The notes: generated by a model from the sequence alone, not told the origin. A stretch of DNA of 64,000 nucleotides from Kribbella capetownensis (GCF_004331485.1 NZ_SJKD01000002.1:558001-622000); one strand, 5' to 3'. Counted from the stretch's first letter, positions 41,157 to 50,549 are shown. Program-made: numbers and translations.

Positions 41157-43634
41157 CTAGTGCGGGTGGTCCCGGCCTTGGGGCCCGGTCTCGTCAGCGG
41201 CCATGTCGGACGGTGCGTTGATCTTGGGGAGGCCGAGTAGGACAGGGCCGTCGTCGGCCGTCGAGCGTTCCATTTGGTCGAGTTTCTCTTGTGCGCCGGC
41301 GAGGCTGACCTTGAGTCCTTCGACCTCGCCGAGCCAGTTGTTCTGTTCGGCTTCGGTGATGCGGGCGTGAAGGTTGGTGATGATTTCGCGGAGCCGGTCG
41401 GCTCGTTCGAGGTCGGGCCTGAGCAGTGCGCATCGAAGGCAGGCGTGTTCGTGGTGGCAGTTGGTGCCGTAGGCGCGGCCGCAGCTGCCGAGGCTGACCT
41501 TGCGCTTGACGAAGTGGCCTTCGAACTCTTCCCGCTCCGCGGGGGTTGGACGACGGTATTCCTCGCTGGGACGGGTGAGTCGTCGTTGGCTGATCCAGGT
41601 GCGGTGGTGGCGGATCACGTCTTGGGGATAGATCGCCGCGTATCCCTGGGTGGTGGCGATGCTTTTGTGGCCGAGTAGGACCTGCAGGATGTGGGGAGGC
41701 AGGCCGCTGGCCAGGGCGTCGGTCGCGAAGATGCGGTGGAAGTCGTGGGTGGTGAAGTGGACTTGTTCGCCGTCGACGATGATGTTGGCGCGTTCGGCGC
41801 ATCTGCGTATCAATGTCCAGACGGTGCCGGGTGAGATCGGGCGGAGTTCGGGACCCCAGTACTTGGCGAACAGGTGCGGCAGCGTGGGGCCCCACTCGTG
41901 GTCGTGGGGGTCCCATCGTGGCGTCAGCGGGATGTCTTGGTGGCCGCCCCGAACGCGGTGGATGATTTCGGACAGGACGTGCACGAGTTCGGGTCCGGCG
42001 ACGAGGAGGCGTTCTTCGTCGGTCTTGCTGGGCGCGATGTGCAGGAGGGGAATTTCTTCTTCGTTTGATGGGATCCGGTAAGGAACGATCGACACATGGG
42101 TCAGCTCGAGTAGCTCCTCGCAGCGGATTCCTGTGAGCCGAAACGTCTCGATCATTGCCCATGACCAGAAGGCCGCGTCCTCTTCGTAGCTCAGGTTTCG
42201 CGATTTGTGGTCTGCGCTGTCGATGCGAACCTGTCCGGTGGGCCGAGCCCGTCGGACAGTCCAGGTATCACTGGCAACGCTGATGCTGCCGCCATGGCCG
42301 GCCGCGGTGGCCGCGGCGAGCAGTGCGGCCGACGCGTGGCGGTCCTTCCTCGCCTGTGCGAGTAGCTGCGGGAGAACCGGCGCGATCTGGCGGGTTCGTT
42401 GCTGTGTTCGCGCAACCTGCTTGCGGCGCAGCTTGGCGTAACCGGCGACCTCGTGCCGGCTGATCGGTGAGGCGCAGGCCCAGGGAGCCCAGTACGAGTC
42501 CTCCAGCGCCCACTGGGCGAGGTCGAGATAGAACGCCCGCACGATGAACAGCTGATTCAGATGGCCGACTCGCAGCTCGCCGTCCTGCCGGACTCTGATG
42601 CGTTGCTTCCACTCGTCGGCGATATCGCGGGTGAGAGCGAGACTCGGCAGGTCGGGGTGGCGAGAAGTGATGTCCAGCCAGAAGTTCTTGACCAGGATCT
42701 GTGCGTGGCTGCGCCAGGTCGAGTAGTCCAGGCTCGGCCGGCGCTGTTTCAGGTACTCAAGGAACAGCTCACGATGAGGGCTGCGAAGGTCGTAGCGGTC
42801 GATCAGTTCCTCTGCTGACAGCTGCGGCTCGTGGCCCCGCTGCACCGGCCAGGCCACGGTCTCGTAACTGATCCAGCCCAGGTCCATCAACACTCGCCAC
42901 AGGTGCTCGATCGAGCGTCGATGCGAACTATGCAGTCGCAGCGGCGCCAAGGTCGCATCCATGGTCAACAGGTCTTCTGCGGTCACCTGGCGGATCGTCT
43001 TGCCGGTGTGAGCCAAGATCTTGCCCGGCGTGTGCCGGACTCGCTTGCTGAGCGTGGTGCTGCCGAGCAGTTGATCGATCCGCGCGCCGATGATCGCCGC
43101 GTTGCTGGGGTCGCGATACTCGCCGATCGTGTGGAACAGGCCAAGCTGGCGGCCCTGCTGCCAGGCATACGACGGACGCATGATGTCGAGGACGACCATC
43201 ACGGTGAGACCTGCCGTCAACGAGTCGCGCAGTGGCCTGGCGCAACCGGGCTGCACGACGGTTTGCCAGTCCTCGTGACCAGCTCGGCGGCGCCCGCTCG
43301 CAGACGTCGCGGCATCGAGCAGCAGCCACCGGTCGTTCCATGTGTCGCCCGGCAGAGCGGCAAGGTAGTCGAGCATCGCGCGAGCCCCTCTACCTGATCC
43401 AGCAGCCCAGATGCGTTTCTCTCGTGTCATCGTGCTTGCGTGGTTTCCTCGGCCGGTCCGCTCACAAGCTGCCAGCTGATGTTCCTCGACCGCCTGCTGA
43501 ATCTCATCAGCGGTTGCGGCGGCCCACCGCATGGGCAGCGGTGGTTCTCCAATCGGCGCGGATCGCGGATCCGGTGGCACCTCAAGCAGCGGATTCGGAC
43601 TGCGGCGAGGCCCCTGCTTGACCCCGGCAATCAC
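41157..43634 (-). CDS. Large tyrosine recombinase (Tn554 TnpB-like)
   Basis: An 825-residue site-specific recombinase. The catalytic domain holds the first Arg in FRLTGIRCEELLEL, H-x-x-R as HDFHRIFATDALASG, LLGHKSIATTQGY with the second His, and the nucleophile Tyr in GYAAIYPQ. The C-terminal 130 residues include a CxxC-type zinc-like cluster (SCGRAYGTNCHHEHACLRC) and a coiled coil. Size and the GTGA overlap with an upstream recombinase C-terminus fit the TnpA-TnpB pair of Tn554-type transposons. All catalytic residues seem present, but the partner genes are broken. Confidence 0.88.
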   Translation of the reverse strand: MIAGVKQGPRRSPNPLLEVPPDPRSAPIGEPPLPMRWAAATADEIQQAVEEHQLAACERTGRGNHASTMTREKRIWAAGSGRGARAMLDYLAALPGDTWNDRWLLLDAATSASGRRRAGHEDWQTVVQPGCARPLRDSLTAGLTVMVVLDIMRPSYAWQQGRQLGLFHTIGEYRDPSNAAIIGARIDQLLGSTTLSKRVRHTPGKILAHTGKTIRQVTAEDLLTMDATLAPLRLHSSHRRSIEHLWRVLMDLGWISYETVAWPVQRGHEPQLSAEELIDRYDLRSPHRELFLEYLKQRRPSLDYSTWRSHAQILVKNFWLDITSRHPDLPSLALTRDIADEWKQRIRVRQDGELRVGHLNQLFIVRAFYLDLAQWALEDSYWAPWACASPISRHEVAGYAKLRRKQVARTQQRTRQIAPVLPQLLAQARKDRHASAALLAAATAAGHGGSISVASDTWTVRRARPTGQVRIDSADHKSRNLSYEEDAAFWSWAMIETFRLTGIRCEELLELTHVSIVPYRIPSNEEEIPLLHIAPSKTDEERLLVAGPELVHVLSEIIHRVRGGHQDIPLTPRWDPHDHEWGPTLPHLFAKYWGPELRPISPGTVWTLIRRCAERANIIVDGEQVHFTTHDFHRIFATDALASGLPPHILQVLLGHKSIATTQGYAAIYPQDVIRHHRTWISQRRLTRPSEEYRRPTPAEREEFEGHFVKRKVSLGSCGRAYGTNCHHEHACLRCALLRPDLERADRLREIITNLHARITEAEQNNWLGEVEGLKVSLAGAQEKLDQMERSTADDGPVLLGLPKINAPSDMAADETGPQGRDHPH

Positions 43635-43850
43635 CGGTCCCTTCCCAACACCGTCGACAATGCCCCCGGGTCATATCCGGCCGGGCCGCCTTGTTCTTCT
43701 CGGTCGACGGAGGGACCGAACACGGCGCGGTGGTGAGCGACAACATCCTCGAGCCGTGGCTTGCTGTAGACAGCGAGCGTGTCCAGCGACGCATGGCCCA
43801 GCAGGTCCTGCACCTCGTGCAGCGGCACCCCGCCGTCTGGCTGCGGAGGT
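43631..43850 (-). pseudogene. Tyrosine recombinase (TnpA-like), C-terminal remnant
   Basis: GVPLHEVQDLLGHASLDTLA is followed by VYSKPRLEDVVAHHRAVFG, the C-terminal box with the second His and the Tyr nucleophile of a tyrosine recombinase. Its TGA stop overlaps the GTG start of the large recombinase. Upstream of about 43850 the sequence no longer resembles a recombinase. Together with the N-terminal half at 38353-38831 this may be one original tnpA that was cut and rearranged. Confidence 0.7.
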
Positions 43851-43951
43851 TTCGTCCGACACCGCTTGTTGGCGAGTTCTGACACCGCCGGGCACGTGTC
43901 GGTGCCGCGGATGTTGGTTTGCGTCGACACCGCTTCCGCGCCCGACGGGTG

Positions 43952-44230
43952 TCAGGTTGTCCGCTGCTTTGTGGCTTGGGCCAGACGGTAGGAGTCGGTG
44001 CCGGTCTCGAGGATGGTGCCGCCGAAGGTGAGTCGGTCGACGATGGCTGCGCATAGCCGGGGGTCGGTGAAGGTCTTGGTCCAGCCGCCGAAGGACTCAT
44101 TGGACGCGATCGCGACCGAGGCCTTCTCCTCACGCTCGGTGAGGACCTGGAAGAGGAGTTCCGCGCCGCGGCGGTCGAGTTGCATGTAGCCGAGTTCGTC
44201 GATGCACAGCAGGTCGACTTTCGGCACCGG
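43952..44230 (-). pseudogene. IS21-family IstB helper ATPase, C-terminal fragment
   Basis: The frame reads KVDLLCIDELGYMQLDRRGA (Walker B region of IstB), ELLFQVLTEREEKASVAIAS, ESFGGWTKTFTDPRLCAAIV and a C-terminus SYRLAQATKQRTT. The N-terminal half with Walker A is missing and no IstA gene is present. A relic of an IS21-type element. Confidence 0.85.
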
Positions 44231-44283
44231 GCCACCGCCCGGGAACGGTGACCGCATGCGACCACAGTCCGGAATCACTGGCC

Positions 44284-44510
44284 CTACCGAGGTGCCTGGT
44301 CATGTGCTGCGCAGGGCTTCGGTGGGCGGTATTGAGTCGGCCCGGAGTGCGGGGTACGACCGACGACGGAGCCGATGAGCAGCGAGTAGGCCAGGTCGAG
44401 TCCCACTGAAGCCCAGGTCAGTACGACGGCCCGGCCTTGCGTGGTGACGAAGACGTTGGTGACGAGCACGCCCAGGATCAGGCCTGTGATGCCGCCGACG
44501 ACATCAACCT
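44284..44510 (-). pseudogene. MacB/FtsX-type ABC permease, C-terminal fragment
   Basis: VVGGITGLILGVLVTNVFVT leads to GRAVVLTWASVGLDLAYSLL and IGSVVGRTP, the last two membrane helices of a MacB-like permease. The typical ending is altered and the upstream part is missing or frameshifted. This is a short relic. Nothing else is recognised in 44230-44600. Confidence 0.5.
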
Positions 44511-44599
44511 CGACACCACCTGTCCGCCCCGTGTCCCTGGCGCGACGAAGATCTGCTTGCGGGGTCTAATCGGTCTTCCCGCAACACCTCGCGGGCCCC

Positions 44600-45454
44600 T
44601 CAGTGTTCGCTGCTGAAGAACCGTAGCAACAGCGGGCCGACGGTCTGTGGGTCGACGACGTGATCCGGCCCCTCGAGGGTCTCCCGTTGAGCGTGGGGTA
44701 ATAGGTCTGCAAGCGCGTCGGCTGCGCGGTCGAAGAAGTCCGAGGGCAGGCCTGCCAGGTAGGGGGACGAGATCGGTCCTCCGGTGATGACCAGGACCGG
44801 TTGGGTGACCGTTGCCAGGCGATCGGCCGGCAACTGGTAGCGGTTGAGGAAGACGCTGTCGTGGACCAGCGTGGGTGCGAGGGCGACCGAATGCGCCCAA
44901 TGCGGCGTCTGCTTGGCCGCGGTCGACATTCTCGAACGCATCATCGCCCCTGCCGCGATGTCGTCGTCGGAGGCGCCGGTCACGCGCATGAACAGTTCGA
45001 GAACCTCCTCGTCTCGCCCGGCGTCGAACGCGCGTCGGGTGTCCGCGATGTACTTCTCGAATCGAGGGCGTATGTCGTCCCCGACCGCGTAGGGCACGTC
45101 CCACACGGCGATCGTGTCGATGGTTGACTCGGCCGCAGCGGCTTCCATCGCCAGCGCACCACCAGAGGACGCCCCGAACAGGTGTGCCGAGCCGCCCGCC
45201 GCCGCGATCAACGCATCCAGGTCCTCGATCTCCCTTTCCACGGCGTAGGGCTCGGTAAAGCCGCTCGCGCCGCGTCCCCGACGGGCATAGTTGTAGACCG
45301 TGAAGCGCTCGGCGAGAGCCGGCGCCAAGGGCGCATTCTCCACCCCGTCGTCGAGTCCCCCGCCCACCAGAATGACGGCCGGACCGCTTCCCTTCCGGTC
45401 GTAGGCGATGGTGGTGCCATCGTTTGATGTCACGCGAAAGGCCATCTCGTTCAT
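44600..45454 (-). CDS. Alpha/beta hydrolase
   Basis: A 284-residue hydrolase: oxyanion segment VILVGGGLDDG, nucleophile elbow HLFGASSGGALAME (Ser in G-A-S-S-G), later acid in VLVITGG region and catalytic His in EGPDHVVDP. The substrate is unknown. The start is ATG 45454 with GGAGATGTGAG upstream; an inner ATG at 45446 region is also possible. It is the last gene of the PadR-ABC-DoxX operon, 27 bp after doxX. Confidence 0.88.
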   Translation of the reverse strand: MNEMAFRVTSNDGTTIAYDRKGSGPAVILVGGGLDDGVENAPLAPALAERFTVYNYARRGRGASGFTEPYAVEREIEDLDALIAAAGGSAHLFGASSGGALAMEAAAAESTIDTIAVWDVPYAVGDDIRPRFEKYIADTRRAFDAGRDEEVLELFMRVTGASDDDIAAGAMMRSRMSTAAKQTPHWAHSVALAPTLVHDSVFLNRYQLPADRLATVTQPVLVITGGPISSPYLAGLPSDFFDRAADALADLLPHAQRETLEGPDHVVDPQTVGPLLLRFFSSEH

Positions 45455-45481
45455 CTCACATCTCCGTTCGAGAGGTTTGTC

Positions 45482-45904
45482 TCAGCGCCTGAGCAGCGTG
45501 CCGACGACGGCCTCGGTGCGCGACCAGCGCGCCCTTGCGATCACGGCCGCCACCACCAGGAATGCCAGCGGATGCCAGGGGCTCTGCTCGAGCACGAATT
45601 GATTGGTGATGGTGGCACCCGCCAGCAGCGCGACCAGCCCGAGACCGGCCATGCCCGCCAGTGCCGGGATCAGAAGTCCAACCCCTCCCGCGACCTCCAG
45701 CGCTCCGACCAGGTACCGGAGCCACTGGCCAGCCCCGATGTCGGCGAACATGTCCACCATGACCGGGTCGCCGGCGAGCTTCGAGATTCCGCCGCCGGCG
45801 ATTATCGCCGCCAGCACGACTTGCAGAATCCAGACCCCGATGCTGCTCGCCCGCCCGGGCGTGTGCGCAACGGTTTCCGAGTTGTTCTTGGGGATGGTGC
45901 TCAT
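45482..45904 (-). CDS. DoxX-family membrane protein
   Basis: A 140-residue protein with four hydrophobic helices: VWILQVVLAAIIAGGGISKL, then YLVGALEVAGGVGLLIPALA, LGLVALLAGATITNQFV and PLAFLVVAAVIARARW. GGxxKL at the end of helix 1 and the EVxGGxGLL of helix 2 are DoxX features. DoxX proteins are linked to quinone/thiol redox systems. The ATG 45904 follows AAGGAG. It is part of the exporter operon. Confidence 0.87.
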   Translation of the reverse strand: MSTIPKNNSETVAHTPGRASSIGVWILQVVLAAIIAGGGISKLAGDPVMVDMFADIGAGQWLRYLVGALEVAGGVGLLIPALAGMAGLGLVALLAGATITNQFVLEQSPWHPLAFLVVAAVIARARWSRTEAVVGTLLRR

Positions 45905-46007
45905 TCGGCTCTCCTTGTCGTGTCCGGGCCTGGTACCGGTGATGGCGTTGGCCGAGTGGGCCGGGTTGTCGGAGTTGATTTCGACCAAGTGCTCGCGGTA
46001 GCGGCAT

Positions 46008-46850
46008 CTACTTCTTGTTGCGGTAGAGGACCATGGTGATGGGACCGAAGACCGCGACGAGAAGTACGGACGAGGCGAGCACCCAGCCGATTTCCCCGGC
46101 GGGCACCGAGCCGTGCATCAGGCCGCGTACCACGGTCGCCAGGTGGGTGATCGGGTTGACCTCGACGACCGCCTGCATCCACCCGGGCATCGTCTTCGGG
46201 TCCACGAAGATGTTGCTCACGAACGTCAGCGGGAACATCACCATCATGCTGACCCCCGCCACCGAGTTCGGCGTGCGCAGGATCAGGCTGAGCATCGTCC
46301 ACAGCCACGACAGGCAGAACGAGAACACCAGCAGCAGTACCACCGAGAGCACCACCCCGACGGCGCCACCCTCCGGCCGGAACCCTAGGACCAGGCCGAG
46401 CGTGATCACGATCGCCGACCCGATCGAGTAGCGCATCACATCGCCGAGCAGGGCGCCGACCAGCGGCGACGGTCGCCACACCGGAAGTGACCTGAATCTG
46501 TCGAACACCCCCTTCTGGATGTCGGTGTTCAGCGTGATGCCAGTGTTCATGGTGATCATGACGTTCGCCTGCACCAGGATGCCGGGCAGCAGGAACTGCA
46601 GGTACTCCTGAGTCGACCCGGCGAGCGCGCCACCTAACAGGTAGGTGAACATCAGCGTGAACATGATCGGGAACATGGTCACGTCGACGAGCTGCTCCGG
46701 GACGTGTTTGATCTTCAGCAAAGCGCGCCAGCCGAATGTCAACGAGGTGAGCACCGGGCCGGGGCTAGACGGCCGCTCGCCGGCCAGCACACTGCGCAGC
46801 GCGTCCTCGGTGACCGGCGCCGACGCCTGCTCCGCGGACGTGGCATTCAT
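46008..46850 (-). CDS. ABC-2 exporter permease (DrrB-like)
   Basis: A 280-residue permease with six helices. The conserved loop [20 protein letters not shown], preceded by ITMNTGITL, is the DrrB signature region, and [15 protein letters not shown] is near the end. It should pair with the ATPase encoded just upstream to export hydrophobic drugs (anthracycline type by family). Its ATG overlaps the ATPase stop by 4 nt. Confidence 0.92.
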   Translation of the reverse strand: MNATSAEQASAPVTEDALRSVLAGERPSSPGPVLTSLTFGWRALLKIKHVPEQLVDVTMFPIMFTLMFTYLLGGALAGSTQEYLQFLLPGILVQANVMITMNTGITLNTDIQKGVFDRFRSLPVWRPSPLVGALLGDVMRYSIGSAIVITLGLVLGFRPEGGAVGVVLSVVLLLVFSFCLSWLWTMLSLILRTPNSVAGVSMMVMFPLTFVSNIFVDPKTMPGWMQAVVEVNPITHLATVVRGLMHGSVPAGEIGWVLASSVLLVAVFGPITMVLYRNKK

Positions 46851-47812
46851 GTGGCATCCTCCTTGGGTGTCTCCTCGGCGGCGTGTCCGGTCAGGGCGAG
46901 GAACACCTGGTCCAGGCTCGGCTGACCGAGCGCGAACTCGGTGACGTCGATGCCGCTGCGGGACAGCTCGGCGAGGGAACGGGCGACCCGCTCGGGGCCG
47001 GAGATCCTTGCGGACAGCGCGGCCGGGTCGGCGGACGGCTCGGCCGGCACCTCGAGGACGCCGGCGAGGACTCGTTCGGCCTCGGCCCGCTGCTCGGGCG
47101 CACGTAGCCGTACGTGCAGCGAGCCGGCGCCGACCGATGCCTTGAGCTGGCCGCTCGAGCCCTCGGCGATCACCTTCCCGCGGTCGATCACCGCTATCCG
47201 GTCGGCCAGTTGGTCGGCCTCGTCGAGGTACTGCGTGGTCAGCAACACGGTGGTGCCCTCGGCGACCATGCCCCTGACGATCTCCCAGACCTGGTTCCTG
47301 CTGCGCGGGTCGAGCCCGGCCGTGGGCTCGTCGAGGAAGATCAGTTCGGGGGTGACGACCAGGCTCGCCGCGATGTCGATGCGCCGGCGCATCCCGCCGG
47401 AGTACTTCTTCACCTGCCGGTCGGCCGCCTCGGCAAGACCGAACGCGTCGAGCAGGTCGGCCGCCCGCTCCCTGCCTCGGCGGCGTGAGTAGCCGAGCAG
47501 CCTGGCGAGCAGCAACAGGTTCTCCGCCCCGGTGAGGTCCTCGTCGACCGACGCGAACTGCCCGGTAAGGCCCACCCTGCTCCGTACCGAACGCGCGTCA
47601 CGCACGACGTCGTAGCCGAGCACTTGCGCCTCTCCGGCGTCGGGGCGCAGGAGCGTGGCCAGCATGCGGATCGTGGTGGTCTTGCCCGCCCCGTTCGGGC
47701 CGAGCACGCCGTACACGCCCCCGGCGCTCACGGCCAGGTCCACACCGGCGACCGCGTGGGTCTTGCCGAAGCTCTTCTTCAACCCTCTCGTCTCGATCGC
47801 GAACTTTCCCAT
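46847..47812 (-). CDS. ABC exporter ATPase (DrrA-like)
   Basis: A 321-residue ATPase starting [20 protein letters not shown]. Walker A is [10 protein letters not shown], signature [15 protein letters not shown], Walker [17 protein letters not shown], then the DrrA-specific C-terminal domain (residues 225-321). It energises the DrrB-like permease. Its first codons and upstream region are duplicated 0.75 kb away (see repeat entries). Two TAGTCAAGTTTGA-type palindromes between this gene and padR should give PadR control. Confidence 0.93.
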   Translation of the reverse strand: MGKFAIETRGLKKSFGKTHAVAGVDLAVSAGGVYGVLGPNGAGKTTTIRMLATLLRPDAGEAQVLGYDVVRDARSVRSRVGLTGQFASVDEDLTGAENLLLLARLLGYSRRRGRERAADLLDAFGLAEAADRQVKKYSGGMRRRIDIAASLVVTPELIFLDEPTAGLDPRSRNQVWEIVRGMVAEGTTVLLTTQYLDEADQLADRIAVIDRGKVIAEGSSGQLKASVGAGSLHVRLRAPEQRAEAERVLAGVLEVPAEPSADPAALSARISGPERVARSLAELSRSGIDVTEFALGQPSLDQVFLALTGHAAEETPKEDAT

Positions 47813-48145
47813 GGGTCGAGTCCTTCTCTCGGTGTTGCGAACGGATTGGTTGCGCTAGTCAAGTTTGACTACTTGGCCAGAGTGCACGGAGGAGGAAGAA
47901 ACGTCTAGTCAAGTTTGATTAGGAGCGCATCTTGAGGTGATCGGGGACCGTTCGCCACGAACCCGGATCATCGGCCATGGTGTAGGCGCCCTCAGACAGT
48001 CGTTTGCTCAGGCTCTTCGCCCACTCCAGTTCGGTGCGTGCGTGTCCCGCCCACAGTTCGGCCTGATCTTGGACGTGCTCGGGGGTGTCCCGATTGGGGT
48101 GCTCCCGCCACTTGGCCTGCACTACGAGCTCCGCTTCCAGGCGCG
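47780..48145. repeat. Tandem-duplication unit, copy 1
   Basis: Starts inside the DrrA-like gene (CAACCCTCTCG), and runs through its start codon, the operator region and the 3' part of padR. It is about 90% identical to 48528-48890, offset 746-748 bp. Copy 1 carries the functional 5' end of the ATPase gene and 3' end of padR. Confidence 0.85.
47856..47921. promoter_or_regulatory. Two PadR-type operators upstream of the exporter ATPase gene
   Basis: TAGTCAAGTTTGACTA (47856-47871) is a perfect palindrome with 7-bp arms and a GT centre. TAGTCAAGTTTGATTA (47906-47921) differs by one base and supplies the padR stop codon. Centres are 50 bp apart. On the minus strand each contains TTGACT, a possible -35 box, so binding would block the promoter. 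Confidence 0.75.
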
Positions 48146-48512
48146 CGACCCGCTCGTTAATGTGCGCGATGGCATCTGTCCTGGTCAGCATGGGCAACAT
48201 GGCGATGGACGCGTTGAGCATGTCCGGGTCGTGGGTGCGCCGCAGACCGTCGCGGACCAGTTCGACCATCTCGTCACGTCCCCGAGTTGTCGCGCGGTAC
48301 AGAACGCGCTCCGGCCCAGAGTTGCCCGGCTCGGCGTGTTCGGTGAGGAGGCCATCAGCCGCCGCCTTCTTCAGCGCGTGATAAATCGAGCCGGGCTTGA
48401 TCTTGGCCCAACTCTCCGCACCCCAGCTCTGCAGTTCGGACCGCACCTGGTAGCCATGCGCGCCGCCGGAGAGGTGCACGATACCGAGCACCAGGAGCTT
48501 CGTCGCCGACAC
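47919..48512 (-). CDS. PadR-family transcriptional regulator
   Basis: A 197-residue protein from GTG 48512 (VSATKLLVLGIVHLSGGAHG). The winged helix is GYQVRSELQSWGAESWAKIK with PGSIYHALKKAAADGLLTEH, and the C-terminal coiled dimerisation helices start at about 105. GGAGG lies 7 nt upstream of the GTG. The reading frame continues upstream to an ATG at 48560, adding MGKLAIETRGLSGGGR, a copy of the ATPase N-terminus created by the tandem duplication. The extended start is probably an artefact, but could be used. It represses the exporter operon by inference. Confidence 0.88.
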   Translation of the reverse strand: MSATKLLVLGIVHLSGGAHGYQVRSELQSWGAESWAKIKPGSIYHALKKAAADGLLTEHAEPGNSGPERVLYRATTRGRDEMVELVRDGLRRTHDPDMLNASIAMLPMLTRTDAIAHINERVARLEAELVVQAKWREHPNRDTPEHVQDQAELWAGHARTELEWAKSLSKRLSEGAYTMADDPGSWRTVPDHLKMRS

Positions 48513-48605
48513 GCGCCCACCTCCGCTCAACCCTCTCGTCTCGATCGCGAGCTTTCCCATGGGTTCGGTTCCTTCTCTCGGCGTTGCGAACGGATTGGTT
48601 GAGGC

Positions 48606-48667
48606 TAGTCAAGTTTGATTACTTGGCGAGAGTACACGAGGAGGAAACGTCTAGTCAAGTTTGATTA
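48606..48667. promoter_or_regulatory. Duplicated PadR operators upstream of padR
   Basis: TAGTCAAGTTTGATTA occurs at 48606-48621 and again at 48652-48667, centres 46 bp apart. They place padR under the same type of control as the exporter genes and would give autorepression. Confidence 0.7.
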
Positions 48668-48890
48668 GAAGCGTATCTTGAGGTGATCGGGGACCGTTCG
48701 CCACGAACCCGGATCATCGGCCATGGTGTAGGCGCCCTCAGACAGTCGTTTGCTCAGGCTCTTCGCCCACTCCAGTTCGGTGCGCGCGTGTCCCGCCCAC
48801 AGTTCGGCCTGATCTTGGACGTGCTCGGGGGTGTCCCGATTGGGGTGCTCCCCGCCACTTGACCTACGAGCTCCGCTTGCGCGCCCGCCA
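48665..48890 (-). pseudogene. PadR C-terminal remnant (in duplication copy 2)
   Basis: Encodes the PadR end (SWRTVPDHLKIRF in place of DHLKMRS) and about 60 preceding codons, with no start and a broken upstream end. The rest, 48890-48985, shows no gene. Confidence 0.65.
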
Positions 48891-48984
48891 GGGTGGTGTC
48901 AACTCCCACCAACACTAGGCTGCCCTCCTGGTCCGGGTGGTGTCAGCACTGACCTACAAACGGTGCTGGTGGAGACCTCCAAAA

Positions 48985-49487
48985 TCACGGGTGCATGACG
49001 GCGCCGACGATCGGGTTCAGGATCAGCGAGGCAATCGACCAGGGAAAGTCTGCGCGCGCTTCTTCGCTGATGCCGACCACGACGAGTCGGCCGCCCGGGC
49101 GCAGCAATTCGCGCGCCTTCTCGAGTGTGGCCGGCAACGGCAGATGATGCAGCACCGCCACGAAGGTGATGAGGTCGTAGCGGTTGCTGTGGGACTCGTC
49201 GAACGGTTGGGTCAGGATGCGGACGTTGGCGAGGTCTGCGGTGGTGCGCCGGGCTTCGTCCGCGGTCGGGGCATTGGGCTCGATGCCAGTTACTGCGGGA
49301 AAGACGTTGGCAAGCCGGCGGACGAGGTTGCCTGTCCCGCAACCCACGTCCAGGGCCTCCGTTCCGCCGCGCGTACACGACGTGCGTGGTGGAGGACGAG
49401 TGCGGCATAGGCGTCGTTCTGGGACCAAGGATGGGCGTCATTGAAGCGACCCACGGCGGCCAGCGCACTGTGGAAGGCACGAGACAT
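48985..49487 (-). pseudogene. Frameshifted SAM-dependent methyltransferase
   Basis: The first part from ATG 49487 reads MSRAFHSALAAVGRFNDAHP, then WSQNDAYAALVLHHARRV. Near 49365 the frame changes and continues as GGTEALDVGCGTGNLVRRLA (motif I), VTGIEPNAPTADEARR, YDLITFVAVLHHLPLPATLE and ELLRPGGRLVVVGISEEARA. It ends early at NPIVGAVMHP. One indel plus a missing C-terminus make it non-functional unless the indel is a sequencing error. Confidence 0.7.
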
Positions 49488-49526
49488 AGTGCGACAGTAC
49501 CGACGGATCTCCATTCCGCCCGAATG

Positions 49527-49608
49527 TCAGGTAGGCCGGGTGTTGAGCTGAGTCATCAGTTCGCGATTGGCCGCCCGGGCCGCGGCGAGTTCATCGCCAC
49601 GTTCTCGA
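49527..49608 (-). pseudogene. DUF6262 (TnpC-like) C-terminal remnant
   Basis: Reads RERGDELAAARAANRELMTQ then LNTRPT and a stop, the end of DUF6262 proteins that accompany Tn554-type recombinases. The nucleotide sequence is closely similar to 54471-54545, so two copies of the same transposon tail are present. Confidence 0.65.
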
Positions 49609-49619
49609 GTCGCTGCCTG

Positions 49620-50549
49620 TTACGTGTGGCTGAGGTGACGGGGAAGGTCGTCGAACCAGTTCGACCATCCCTGGTAGAAGCGCCGGATCATCGCCAGTTG
49701 TCCAGCAGGCATGGCTTCATCGACAAGCATCCCTGCCCAGTCGGGACTACTCAACATCCGCAGACAGCTCGCGATGCGATAAAGGCGCAGCAACGTCCGA
49801 GACACTTCACGTCCGTACCCGGCAAAGAACGCGGCAGGCAACTCGGTGAATCCGTGGAGGTAGGCGTGTTCCTCCACGCCCGCCAGCTCATCCAACGGAT
49901 ACCGCACCGCGGGAAAATCCCAGTCGATCAGCGTCACCGATCCGTCGCCCACTACGACGTTGTGCCAGTTCGGATCGCCATGGCTGAGACACGGGATCTC
50001 AGCACGGACCTCATCGGAACGCTGTTTGATCCGTGACCTCAGCTGTTCGAGATGCCCGGCCAACCTCGGTCGATGCCGAGCGACCCACGGCTCGCCGGAG
50101 TCAACGGTCGTCAGGAGGCTGTCGACCGGATCGTCGGGTGCGAGCTGCAGCTCCTGTGGGCCGAACGTGCCAGTCAGAGGTCTCGGAAACCGCACCCTGT
50201 GGACCTTGGCATATGCCTGCCCAAGTCGGCGCCACACCTCATCGGTTACCGCGCCGCGCTCGGCAGCGGCGGCCATCGTCTCGCCAGCCACGAAGTCGAC
50301 CAGGACGGCACCGGTGTCATCTGCGGCCCACAGGCGTGGTGCACCGACCTGATGCAACTCCAGGAACCTGGCACGAGGAGCGGGCGCTACCGAGGCTGAT
50401 CCTTGCCGAAGCAGGACTTGCTGACCGTTGACGAGCGTCGCTAGCAGCAGCTGATTGTCCAGCCCCAGGCCGGGCAATGGCTCGGCTTCAGCCACTGGCG
50501 GGAGTGATGCTGCAGCTACCAGTCGGTCCAAGGTCGTCCGTAACTTCAC
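49620..50549 (-). CDS. APH-fold phosphotransferase
   Basis: A 309-residue kinase-like protein from GTG 50549. The catalytic loop is CLSHGDPNWHNVVV and the metal site VTLIDWDFPAVRYPLDEL. The N-lobe has VLLRQG where kinases carry the Lys. Family substrates include aminoglycosides, choline and other small alcohols; none is assigned. The gene lies at the right end of the third ligase insert. Confidence 0.85.
   Translation of the reverse strand: MKLRTTLDRLVAAASLPPVAEAEPLPGLGLDNQLLLATLVNGQQVLLRQGSASVAPAPRARFLELHQVGAPRLWAADDTGAVLVDFVAGETMAAAAERGAVTDEVWRRLGQAYAKVHRVRFPRPLTGTFGPQELQLAPDDPVDSLLTTVDSGEPWVARHRPRLAGHLEQLRSRIKQRSDEVRAEIPCLSHGDPNWHNVVVGDGSVTLIDWDFPAVRYPLDELAGVEEHAYLHGFTELPAAFFAGYGREVSRTLLRLYRIASCLRMLSSPDWAGMLVDEAMPAGQLAMIRRFYQGWSNWFDDLPRHLSHT

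Larger units (their letters stand above)
48528..48890. repeat. Tandem-duplication unit, copy 2
   Basis: A second copy of 47780-48145: the first 11 codons of the ATPase gene (now joined in frame to padR), the whole operator region, and about 75 codons of padR 3' end. It has small indels and substitutions, so it is not recent. Homology fades at about 48890. Confidence 0.85.

Noticed and set aside
41194..42162. 322-codon frame inside the large recombinase gene
   Set aside because: Pro/Arg-rich shadow of the recombinase reading frame.
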